From positions 20,911 to 35,502 of the forward strand of contig CAYOHP010000061.1 in the NCBI GenBank assembly GCA_964403795.1: a DNA stretch of 14,592 nucleotides. The letters run 5' to 3'. This DNA comes from CAYOHP01 sp964403795 [NCBI: uncultured bacterium] (lineage in GTDB: Bacteria > Muiribacteriota > UBA6191 > CAZXTJ01). The position numbers and the translations under genes are program-made. The notes below the pieces were generated by a model. The model was given only the letters and a program-made list of their open reading frames with translations, was not told the DNA's origin and made no database searches. This document shows positions 7,352-13,849 of this stretch, in pieces; the first letter of the stretch is position 1, and each line of letters begins with the position of its first letter.

Positions 7352-8043
7352 TGATCCGACGCGGTTTCACGGTCCTGGAGATGGTCCTGGCCGGCGTCGT
7401 CCTGCTCCTGGTGGTCGGGCTTCTCTGGACCGGGTTGGGGGCCCTGGGACGGGGAGCGGCCCGGGCCGAGTGGACTTCGGAGGCCTCCCGCCGGGTGGAG
7501 GTGCTGGCCCATCGGCTCCGCGAGGAGGCCGGCCGGGCGAACCACCTCCTGGCCGTGACCCCGGACCGGTTGCGGGTCCACGACCCCGTGCTCTCGGCGG
7601 TATGGGTGCTCGAGGGAGGGAAGGCGCTGGCCTTCCGGGTCTTCGAACCGGACCAGGCATTGGAGGACCCGTCGACCATGGAAGTCGAGCGCCTGCGCCA
7701 GGACCGGGTGCTCTTCGCGCTGCGCGACCGGGAACTGGTGATGGTCCGCCGGGGCGATCTCGAGCCGGAGGCTACCGAGGTGCTGGTCCGGGATGTGGAC
7801 CGGCTCGAGTTCCGGGCCGAGGGCGCGGGCGCCGAAGGGAGCCTGGGCCGGGGTGTCCTGGCCGTGGACCTCGAGTTGCTGCGCACCCAGGACGGCACCC
7901 GGTATTCGCGTCGGCTCTCGGTGCCGGTCGAGGTCCCGGTGCGACGCCTCGAGGTCGGGGAAGGGAACCTCGGCGGGTTCCTGCCGCCCCCGGCCCTGGC
8001 TGCGGCTCCTGAGCCTGCAGCTCGCCCGCAAGGGGCTCGCTAG
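7351..8043 (+). CDS. Type IV pilin-like protein (minor pseudopilin, GspJ-like)
   Basis: This is the clearest pilin-like protein of the trio. The 230-residue product starts MIRRG|FTVLEMVLAG, a textbook prepilin peptidase site with Gly at -1, Phe at +1 and Glu at +5, followed by a hydrophobic helix to about residue 27. The rest is mostly predicted beta with a helical stretch after the membrane segment (RRVEVLAHRLREEAGRANHL), as in GspJ-type pseudopilins, and ends in a Pro/Ala-rich tail (PPPALAAAPEPAARPQG). Size and signal fit GspJ, which joins GspI and GspK at the pseudopilus tip. The ATG shares one base with the preceding TGA (TGATG), and GGGGAGGG lies just before it; a GTG at 7348 would add one residue. 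It is the last gene of the operon and faces a convergent gene. Confidence 0.8.
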   Translation: MIRRGFTVLEMVLAGVVLLLVVGLLWTGLGALGRGAARAEWTSEASRRVEVLAHRLREEAGRANHLLAVTPDRLRVHDPVLSAVWVLEGGKALAFRVFEPDQALEDPSTMEVERLRQDRVLFALRDRELVMVRRGDLEPEATEVLVRDVDRLEFRAEGAGAEGSLGRGVLAVDLELLRTQDGTRYSRRLSVPVEVPVRRLEVGEGNLGGFLPPPALAAAPEPAARPQGAR

Positions 8044-8086
8044 CGACAGGCTACGCCCGTGTGATCCTCGGAGTGGCAGGACGCGA

Positions 8087-8120
8087 CGACGCCCGGCCTC
8101 CGGGAGGAGTCCGGGCGTCG
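8087..8120. terminator. GC-rich hairpin between convergent genes, possible bidirectional terminator
   Basis: Perfect 10-bp inverted arms, CGACGCCCGG at 8087-8096 and CCGGGCGTCG at 8111-8120, enclose a 14-base loop that can itself pair CCTC with GAGG. It lies in the 105-bp gap between the end of the pseudopilin operon and the end of the opposite-strand gene, where a shared terminator is expected. Neither side has a T-tract, so intrinsic termination is uncertain. The gap also repeats CCGGGAGGAG at 8100-8109 and 8127-8136. Confidence 0.5.
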
Positions 8121-8148
8121 AGGCGGCCGGGAGGAGCCCGGTCCGGAG

Positions 8149-8982
8149 CTACCTGCCGCCGGTGCTCGGAGCCGGGGAGCCCCCGGACTTCTCGACCCCG
8201 ACCAGGGCGATCTCGACGTTGAGTTCGAGGTCGACCTTCACCGCGCTGCCGTCGGGGACGATCTCGGGGATCGAGATGGGCAGCTGGAAGTTGAAGTTGC
8301 TGGTGGCCTTGGAGCGGACGATGCGCCCGTTCTTGGCGTCGAACCAGAGGTTGCCCTTGGTCTGGGAGGTCACGACCTCCTTGGTGGGGGTCTCGGAGTT
8401 CTCGAGGGCCATCTGGGACTGGATGTAGACGGTGGAGCCGTCGTAGCCGGGGAAGCGGCTCTCCAGGTCCAGCACCTCGTAGACGGTCTTGGTCTCGAGG
8501 GGCAGCGGGTGCTGCATGGTCTCGGTCTGCTCCCAGGAGTCGCCCTTGCGCAGGGCCTTGGCGGGGAAGACCATCTGCAGGCTCTGGCTGGGCGCGGCCG
8601 GCACCGAGCTCTGGAGGTCCACCACCTTGCCGTTGGGCATCAGGGTCAGGATGTTGACCTGGCCCTCGGGCACCGGCAGGCGCTTGTTCTTGCCGTTGAC
8701 CGTCTGGATCACCTTGTCGATGGTGACCGCCACCCGGGAGTTGGCGTCCGGGAGCCGCTCGATCAGCTCCTGGGAGAGTTCGAGGTAGTTGGTCATGTTG
8801 AGCTTCTCCACCGAGCCGTCGGGCATGTGGAAGGAAGCGTTGGACTTCATGTTGAGGCGGTACTTGAGGACCTCGCCCGGCCGGTAGTCGTAGCGGAGCA
8901 CCACCGAATCGGCGGCCTGGGCCGTCGGTACCGCCAGGCCCGCGGCCAGCGCCAGCAGCAGGAAATCGCGTCCCACTCTCAA
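8149..8982 (-). CDS. Secreted protein of unknown function (possibly DUF6263-like)
   Basis: The 277-residue product has a clear signal peptide: basic start, hydrophobic LLLALAAGLAVPTAQA, probable cleavage after AQA near residue 23. The mature protein is almost entirely predicted beta, beginning LRYDYRPGEVLKYRLNMKS, with a later LPDANSRVAVTIDKVIQTVNGK and KGNLWFDAKNGRIVRSKAT. This pattern of 'cell-surface beta protein with a Y-x-P-G-E-x-x-x-Y start' reminds me of DUF6263-type proteins, but that is a weak impression, not a match. The start is a TTG at 8980-8982, chosen because AAGGAG lies exactly 7 nt upstream; an in-frame GTG at 8974-8976 is the alternative. It lies downstream of the mla-bamA operon on the same strand but 279 bp away with its own candidate promoter, so it is probably a separate unit. 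A periplasmic or surface location is inferred; no cofactor or catalytic motif is visible. Confidence 0.75.
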   Translation of the reverse strand: MRVGRDFLLLALAAGLAVPTAQAADSVVLRYDYRPGEVLKYRLNMKSNASFHMPDGSVEKLNMTNYLELSQELIERLPDANSRVAVTIDKVIQTVNGKNKRLPVPEGQVNILTLMPNGKVVDLQSSVPAAPSQSLQMVFPAKALRKGDSWEQTETMQHPLPLETKTVYEVLDLESRFPGYDGSTVYIQSQMALENSETPTKEVVTSQTKGNLWFDAKNGRIVRSKATSNFNFQLPISIPEIVPDGSAVKVDLELNVEIALVGVEKSGGSPAPSTGGR

Positions 8983-8995
8983 GGAGTGTCTCCTT
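8980..8995 (-). promoter_or_regulatory. Ribosome-binding site folded into a hairpin at a TTG start
   Basis: On the minus strand the sequence AAGGAG-ACA-CTCCTT-G places a strong Shine-Dalgarno (8990-8995) in a perfect 6-bp stem with CTCCTT (8981-8986), closed by a 3-nt loop. The first two bases of the TTG start are part of the stem. Pairing would hide both the ribosome-binding site and the start. Whether it forms or regulates in the cell is inference. Confidence 0.55.
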
Positions 8996-9066
8996 CCGAA
9001 CCCCTTGTGGTGCCGGGCAGGTCCCGGGATCTGCCGGGGCTGCCTGGTCGGGTCCTCGTCCCTGCG

Positions 9067-9095
9067 ATGGTACCAAGGGCCCGGTTCGGACTCAA
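9067..9095 (-). promoter_or_regulatory. Candidate sigma70-type promoter for the secreted-protein gene
   Basis: Reading the minus strand, TTGAGT (9090-9095) and TACCAT (9067-9072) are separated by exactly 17 bp, with 4 of 6 consensus matches each. Transcription would start near 9060, giving a 5' leader of about 78 nt before the TTG start at 8982. It lies in a 279-bp gap (8983-9261) with no gene. In such GC-rich DNA this is a reasonable but unproven promoter. Confidence 0.4.
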
Positions 9096-9240
9096 ACCGC
9101 GTGCCAGTCCGGCTGGGCTTCGGCCAACGGTCTCGGGATCCGCTCCGGTTTGGTGCGATCGCATGTTGCTACCGGCTTGGATGCGCCCTTCGGGGGGAAG
9201 TTACGCGCGATCCCTGGGCTTCTCCGCCTCGGAGGGGGTC

Positions 9241-9258
9241 CGGGGGATCCCTCCCCCG
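9241..9258 (-). terminator. Hairpin just after the Omp85 gene, possible terminator
   Basis: CGGGGGA (9241-9247) and TCCCCCG (9252-9258) form a perfect 7-bp stem with a TCCC loop, starting 3 bp past the bamA-like stop codon. A second small hairpin (CTCCG-CCT-CGGAG, 9222-9234) follows in the transcript direction. Placement suits the end of the mla-bamA operon, but there is no T-tract. Confidence 0.35.
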
Positions 9259-9261
9259 TGA

Positions 9262-11478
9262 TCAGAACTGCTGGCCGATGCCGAAGTGGAAGCGGCTGTC
9301 GGTCTCGCCCTTGCCGTAGTCGAGGCGGAACGGCCCGATCGGGGTGTTGAAGCGGAGTCCGAAGCCGACACCCGCCTTCAGGTCCATGTCGAACCCGTCC
9401 AGGCCCCAGGCATCGCCCAGGTCGTAGAAGGCGACCAGGCTCACCACCTTGGAGAGGTTCCGCCGGATCTCCAGGTTGGCCATACCGAACCGGCTCCCGG
9501 TGAACTCCCGGTCCTGGTAGCCGCGCAGGGAGTCGCCGCCGCCCAGGGCGAAGCGGTCGTTGAAGGTGAGGCTCCCGTCGAAGACGCTGTGGAAGCCGTA
9601 CTTCAGCCGGGTGGCGATGGTCCAGGGCGAGAGTTCGCCGCCGGTGTCCTCCTCGGCCCGCTTCTTCTTCTTGGCATCCCCGTCCCGGCCGATCGGGAAG
9701 TAGCGCCGGAGGTCGAAGAGGTAGCGGTTGAAGCCGGTGGGGCCGGCCAGCAAGCCGCCGGTCGTGGTGACCGTCGCCGAGTAGCGGTAGCCCTCGCTGG
9801 CCGCGAACGGGTTGTCCCGGGCGTCCTTGACCCAGCCCAGGGTCAGGAACTGCTGGTCGTACTCGACCCTGCCGTCGCCGTCCGGGTCCCGGAGGGCGAG
9901 GTCGGCCGGGAGGACATTTCCGGCGGCGACCTGGGCGGTGACCTTCTCGTTCGAGAACGAGGTGGTGATCCGGGTGTCCTTGGCGATCCTCCGGGAGGAC
10001 GAGACCGCGAAGCCTCCCCGGCGCTCCTCGTAGATCGAGCTCGTCACGGTGCGGTTGAACTGGAAGCGGTTGACCCGGGTGTTGAAGAGCGAGAGGCCGA
10101 GCGAACGGGGCTTGCCCCGGAACCAGGGCTCCACGAAGTCGAGTTGGTAGGACCGCTGGCCGCCGAACTCCCACTTGACCCTCATGGTCTGGCCCCGGCC
10201 CCGGAAGTTCCGCTCTGCCACGTCGATGAAGCCGATCAGGCCGTTCACCGTGCTGTAGCCGCCGCCTGCCGAGGCCTGCCCGGTGCGCTGCTCCTTGACC
10301 TCGAGCTCGAGGTCGATGATCGAGAGGTCCTCGGAGAGCTGGGGACGGGGAGGCTTCACTTCCTCGAAGTACTGGAGGCGGTAGAGGTTCCGGAGCGAGC
10401 GCCTCAGCTTGGCCGCCTGCAGCACCCGTCCCTTCTTGGTCTCGAACTCCCTGAGGAGCACGAACGAGCGGGTCTTGGTGTTGCCGGTGATCCGGATCTC
10501 TCCCAGGACCGGCTCGGCCACCTTGAGGACCAGGATCCCGGTGTTGCGGTCCATGTCGAACTGGTTCGAAGTGAGGATCCCGCAGAAGGCGTAGTCCTTC
10601 TCCTGGTAGGCGTTGTTGATCCGGGAGATGCTCTCCCGGAGCTGGGTCGAGTTGAGGACGTTCCCCGGTTCGACCACCACCTGCTGGCGCAGCTCCTCGA
10701 GCGGGATGAGGGTCGCCCCCTCGACCCGGACCTCGCGGACCACCGGGTTCTCGATCACCTTGAAGAGCAGGTTGACCTTGCCCTCCTCGGCGGGGAGCAC
10801 CTCCGGCTCGATGTAGGCGAAGTACCCGAGCTCCTTGAGGTTCTCGAGTTCCTTGTCGACCTTGGAGTCGGAGATCTTGTCCCCGGGCCGCAAGGTCAGC
10901 GAAAGCAGGATCACGTCCCGGGAGATGAGCCGGTTGCCCAGGACCTCGATCCGGGCGATCTCGGGTCCATCCGGCTCGGGCGCCCCCGGGCCTTCCGATT
11001 CGGCGGTGGTCGCCAGGTTGGGGGGGGTGGTGGGTTGGTCCTTGCGGTCCCGGCCGCGGCGACGACGGCCCTTGCGCTCGTCCGGTTCCTTGGCAGGGGC
11101 GACGGCGGCCGGCTTGCCCTCGGCGGGAGCCGCCAGCGGGACGCCGAGCTTGGCCTCGGGTTCGGGCTTCCCGGTGGTCTCGGCGAAGGGGACGTCTTGC
11201 GCGCCGGGAGCCGGCCGGCCCTGGGAGGCCGACTGGGGATTGCTCCCACCCCGGTCCAGGGCGGAGCGCGTGCTTCGCTGCCCGGAGGCGGCAGGCTCGG
11301 CGAAGGGGACGTCCTCGGCGCTCCCGGTCCTCCCCCCGAAGCCCGGGGTCGAGAAGATGTCGTCGTCCTGGGCCGAGGCGCTCCCCGACAGCAGGGCCAG
11401 CGCCAGCAGGAGTCGCCGGGAGCGGACCAGCCTCGGGGCTGCCCCCGGACTCGACGTGTACTCCGACCTCGCTGTCAA
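9262..11478 (-). CDS. bamA: Outer-membrane assembly protein BamA/Omp85, three POTRA domains
   Basis: BamA/Omp85 proteins insert beta-barrels into the outer membrane. The 738-residue product has a signal peptide (RSRRLLLALALLSGSASA, cut near residue 36). A long low-complexity Pro/Ala/Gly linker with a basic cluster follows (about 38-172). Three POTRA domains come next (about 174-246, 247-323, 324-397; for example IARIEVLGNRLISRDVILLS and VLGEIRITGNTKTRSFVLLR). The C-terminal barrel starts near 405. The conserved barrel loop motif appears as LRGY (651-654), and the last residue is Phe, the usual outer-membrane barrel ending. Three POTRAs, rather than the five of E. coli BamA, resemble cyanobacterial or diderm-Firmicute Omp85. 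The start is a TTG 21 bp after mlaD, with GGGGA about 10 nt upstream; no ATG or GTG fits the signal peptide. It is probably the last gene of the mla operon. A specialised Omp85 rather than the main BamA is possible. Confidence 0.85.
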   Translation of the reverse strand: MTARSEYTSSPGAAPRLVRSRRLLLALALLSGSASAQDDDIFSTPGFGGRTGSAEDVPFAEPAASGQRSTRSALDRGGSNPQSASQGRPAPGAQDVPFAETTGKPEPEAKLGVPLAAPAEGKPAAVAPAKEPDERKGRRRRGRDRKDQPTTPPNLATTAESEGPGAPEPDGPEIARIEVLGNRLISRDVILLSLTLRPGDKISDSKVDKELENLKELGYFAYIEPEVLPAEEGKVNLLFKVIENPVVREVRVEGATLIPLEELRQQVVVEPGNVLNSTQLRESISRINNAYQEKDYAFCGILTSNQFDMDRNTGILVLKVAEPVLGEIRITGNTKTRSFVLLREFETKKGRVLQAAKLRRSLRNLYRLQYFEEVKPPRPQLSEDLSIIDLELEVKEQRTGQASAGGGYSTVNGLIGFIDVAERNFRGRGQTMRVKWEFGGQRSYQLDFVEPWFRGKPRSLGLSLFNTRVNRFQFNRTVTSSIYEERRGGFAVSSSRRIAKDTRITTSFSNEKVTAQVAAGNVLPADLALRDPDGDGRVEYDQQFLTLGWVKDARDNPFAASEGYRYSATVTTTGGLLAGPTGFNRYLFDLRRYFPIGRDGDAKKKKRAEEDTGGELSPWTIATRLKYGFHSVFDGSLTFNDRFALGGGDSLRGYQDREFTGSRFGMANLEIRRNLSKVVSLVAFYDLGDAWGLDGFDMDLKAGVGFGLRFNTPIGPFRLDYGKGETDSRFHFGIGQQF

Positions 11479-11499
11479 ACCGACCGCTTCCCCGCCGGA

Positions 11500-12987
11500 T
11501 CAGAACCGGCGCTCGACGCCCACGTAGGCCACCCGCTCCTTGAGGATCGCCTCTTCCTGCAACCGGAGGCTGAGGAAGGTGTCGTCGCGGAAGCGGATGC
11601 GGGCAGCATAGCGGAACAGGAGATCGTCGGGACGGTAGGCCTCCAGCCGGATCTGGAGCGCCTTCCGGAACAGGTAGCGATCATATCCGATCCCGAACTC
11701 GTCGGCAATGATGCCCACCCGGACGGTGTCCGACCCGGTGAGGTCCCGGCCGATCTGGAGGTTGAGGTCGTCCCTGCCTCCGATGTCCTCGACCCCCACC
11801 CGGACGAAGCCCATCCCGCCGAGGTGGAAGCTGGCGTTGAGGTCGGGTCGGAAGTCCTCGGCCGCATCCGAGTAGAAGAGGCTGGCCACCACCTCGCTGC
11901 GCATGTCGCCCAGCGTCTTCCCGAGTTCGTCGACCCGACTGGCGATGGTGTGGACATCGTCGAACGCACGCCGCAGCTTCCCCTCGAGGTGACTGGCCTG
12001 GACCGCCTCCTTGGTGTCCCCGGTCATGTCCGCCAGATCGCGGGTGATGACCTCCACCCTCTCGGTGATCCTACGAATTCTTTCGGGTGTCTCGCCGTTG
12101 TTGTTGAGGTCCCGGGCGAAAGATCCCAACTCGACCGCCAATTCGTCGAGGTGCTTGGCGGCGTCGGACAGATGGCGGGCCAGGGCGCGGTCCCGGATGT
12201 CCTCGACCACCGACCGCACCGCGTCCACGGTCTCCCGGATCCGGCCCCGGTTCTCCTTGGCGATCGAATCCACCTCGCCGATCAGGCTGGTCAGCTTCTT
12301 CATCGCCCCGTCGAAGCCGTCCTTGCCCTCGAGCAGCTTGCGGGCCGACCGCATCCCGCCCTCGGCGTCGTCCATCAGCTTGCGTACCGACTCCTCGACC
12401 TTCTCCAGGCTGCGGCGCCCGGAGGCGGTGGCGTCCCTCAGTTCGTCGGTCGCCTTCAGGATGTTCTCCCGGAACCGGGTGTCCCCCACGATGGCGTGGA
12501 CCGCCTGGACCGAGGTCCTGAGATCTCCCACCAGGGCGGTCCCGTCCCGGAGGAGGGTCTCGAAGTCCGGTGCGATCTCGCCCTCGATCACGTCCTCGGG
12601 CTCGTAGTGCCCCGGGTCGGTGGCCCCCCGGGCCAGGGCCGGTTCGCTCACCTTGACGTAGTTGGCCCCGAAGAGGCCGACGTTCCCGACCGCCACCTTG
12701 GCGTCCCGCCGGATCCGGTAGGGCCGCTGCATGTGGAAGAGGACCCGGATCCGGTTGCCCTGGAACTCGAAGCCCTCGACCTTGCCCACGATCAGGCCGT
12801 TCTTGCGGATCGGGTCGCCCTTCTGGAGCAGCTGGATCTCGTCGAAGTCGGCGTAGAGACGGTAGGTCCCCCCGAAGGGGTCGAGGTCGTCGACGAACAG
12901 GATCATCCAGGCGAAGAACCCCAGGGCCAGCAGGGTGAGGGCCCCGACGTTGAACTCCAGGCTGGTCCCGTTGCTGCGTCCGGCCAT
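11500..12987 (-). CDS. mlaD: MlaD-family MCE lipid-transport protein with long helical stalk and beta-rich C-terminus
   Basis: MlaD binds lipid as part of the MlaEFD inner-membrane transporter. The 495-residue product has one N-terminal membrane helix (about 13-33, NVGALTLLALGFFAWMILFV) and one MCE domain (about 41-115, TYRLYADFDEIQLLQKGDPI, then VGLFGANYVKVSE). About 230 residues of predominantly helical, coiled-coil-like sequence follow (140-370). The C-terminus is beta-rich (about 382-495; SFHLGGMGFVRVGVEDI, TVRVGIIADEFGIGYDRYLF, TFLSLRLQEE) and ends in Phe. E. coli MlaD is only about 180 residues and lacks the last two parts. The layout matches MlaD proteins proposed to reach from inner to outer membrane. 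The ATG at 12987 is chosen because GGGAG lies 8 nt upstream; the ATG two codons earlier (12993) is only 2 nt from it. Neighbours are mlaF upstream and bamA downstream. Confidence 0.9.
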   Translation of the reverse strand: MAGRSNGTSLEFNVGALTLLALGFFAWMILFVDDLDPFGGTYRLYADFDEIQLLQKGDPIRKNGLIVGKVEGFEFQGNRIRVLFHMQRPYRIRRDAKVAVGNVGLFGANYVKVSEPALARGATDPGHYEPEDVIEGEIAPDFETLLRDGTALVGDLRTSVQAVHAIVGDTRFRENILKATDELRDATASGRRSLEKVEESVRKLMDDAEGGMRSARKLLEGKDGFDGAMKKLTSLIGEVDSIAKENRGRIRETVDAVRSVVEDIRDRALARHLSDAAKHLDELAVELGSFARDLNNNGETPERIRRITERVEVITRDLADMTGDTKEAVQASHLEGKLRRAFDDVHTIASRVDELGKTLGDMRSEVVASLFYSDAAEDFRPDLNASFHLGGMGFVRVGVEDIGGRDDLNLQIGRDLTGSDTVRVGIIADEFGIGYDRYLFRKALQIRLEAYRPDDLLFRYAARIRFRDDTFLSLRLQEEAILKERVAYVGVERRF

Positions 12988-12995
12988 GGTCATCG

Positions 12996-13000
12996 CTCCC
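12996..13000 (-). promoter_or_regulatory. Shine-Dalgarno deciding the mlaD start
   Basis: GGGAG just after the mlaF stop is 8 nt from the ATG at 12987 but only 2 nt from the ATG at 12993. The spacing favours the second ATG, so the product begins MAGRSNG rather than MTMAGRSNG. Confidence 0.5.
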
Positions 13001-13003
13001 GCA

Positions 13004-13849
13004 TCAGGTCGACCGGACCTTCATCGGACCCTCGAGCAGGCCGTGCAGGAACTGGTGGACGAAGGGGTCGTCCGACTGCCGGATGGCCTCGGGAGTACCG
13101 GTCTCGACGAGCCTGCCCTCGTAGTGGACCCCCATGCGGTCCGAGATCCGGAAGGCGCTGTTCATGTCATGGGTGACGACCAGGCTGGTCACGCCCAGCC
13201 GGTCCCTCATCTCCAGGACCAGGCGGTCGATCTCGCTGGTCATCACCGGGTCGAGGCCGGTGGTGGGCTCGTCCCAGAGAAGGATCTCCGGCTCCATGGT
13301 GATGGCGCGGGCCAGCGCCACCCGCTTGCGCATGCCGCCCGAGAGCTCGCTCGGCATCTTGTCGAGGATGTTCCGGAGCCCGACGGCCCGCAGCTTCTCG
13401 ACCACGATCTCCTGCCGCTGTTCGCGGGGCATGTCGGTGTGCCGCTCCAGGCCGAAGGCCACGTTCTCCTCGACGGTGAGCGAATCGAAGAGGGCCCCGA
13501 ACTGGAACACCATCCCGACCCTGCGGCGGAAGCGCGACAGTTCGGCGGAATCGAGGGAGAGGACGTCCCGACCGAGCACCTCGACCTTGCCCTGGTCCGG
13601 CTGGAGCAACCGGATGATGACCTTGAGGGTCACCGACTTTCCGCACCCGGAGGGTCCCACGATCGAGACCACCTCGCCCTTGCGGATCTCGAGATCGAGC
13701 CCGGCCAGCACCACGGTGGAACCGAATGCCTTGTGGATCCCGGCGAGGCGGATCACGGGAGCCGCGTCCCCGCCCGCGGCTCCGCCGAGCCCCGGGGTGG
13801 GGCCGCTCGGGGCGGGAGTGCCGGAGATGTCGGGGTGGGAAGGGGTCAT
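13004..13849 (-). CDS. mlaF: MlaF-type ABC transporter ATP-binding protein
   Basis: MlaF is the cytoplasmic ATPase that powers MlaE. The 281-residue product has all the nucleotide-binding motifs: Walker A GPSGCGKS (65-72), Q-loop Gln116 in MVFQFGALFD, signature LSGGM (169-173), Walker B ILLWDEP (189-195) and the H-loop His227 in VTHDM. The phrase QFGALFDSLTVEENV is characteristic of the MlaF/MKL branch of ABC ATPases. The first 30 residues are a Pro/Gly/Ala-rich extension before the ABC domain (PVIRLAGIHKAFG). The start is the ATG at 13849, which overlaps the mlaE stop as ATGA, so it is translationally coupled to mlaE. The frame is open further upstream but that part lies inside mlaE. No mlaB-like STAS gene is seen between mlaF and mlaD. 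Confidence 0.93.
   Translation of the reverse strand: MTPSHPDISGTPAPSGPTPGLGGAAGGDAAPVIRLAGIHKAFGSTVVLAGLDLEIRKGEVVSIVGPSGCGKSVTLKVIIRLLQPDQGKVEVLGRDVLSLDSAELSRFRRRVGMVFQFGALFDSLTVEENVAFGLERHTDMPREQRQEIVVEKLRAVGLRNILDKMPSELSGGMRKRVALARAITMEPEILLWDEPTTGLDPVMTSEIDRLVLEMRDRLGVTSLVVTHDMNSAFRISDRMGVHYEGRLVETGTPEAIRQSDDPFVHQFLHGLLEGPMKVRST

Noticed and set aside
9286-13176. A 1296-aa plus-strand frame opposite Omp85 and mlaD
   Set aside because: It is antisense to two recognisable genes, its composition is biased, and it has no recognisable domain. Long open antisense frames are expected in DNA this GC-rich.
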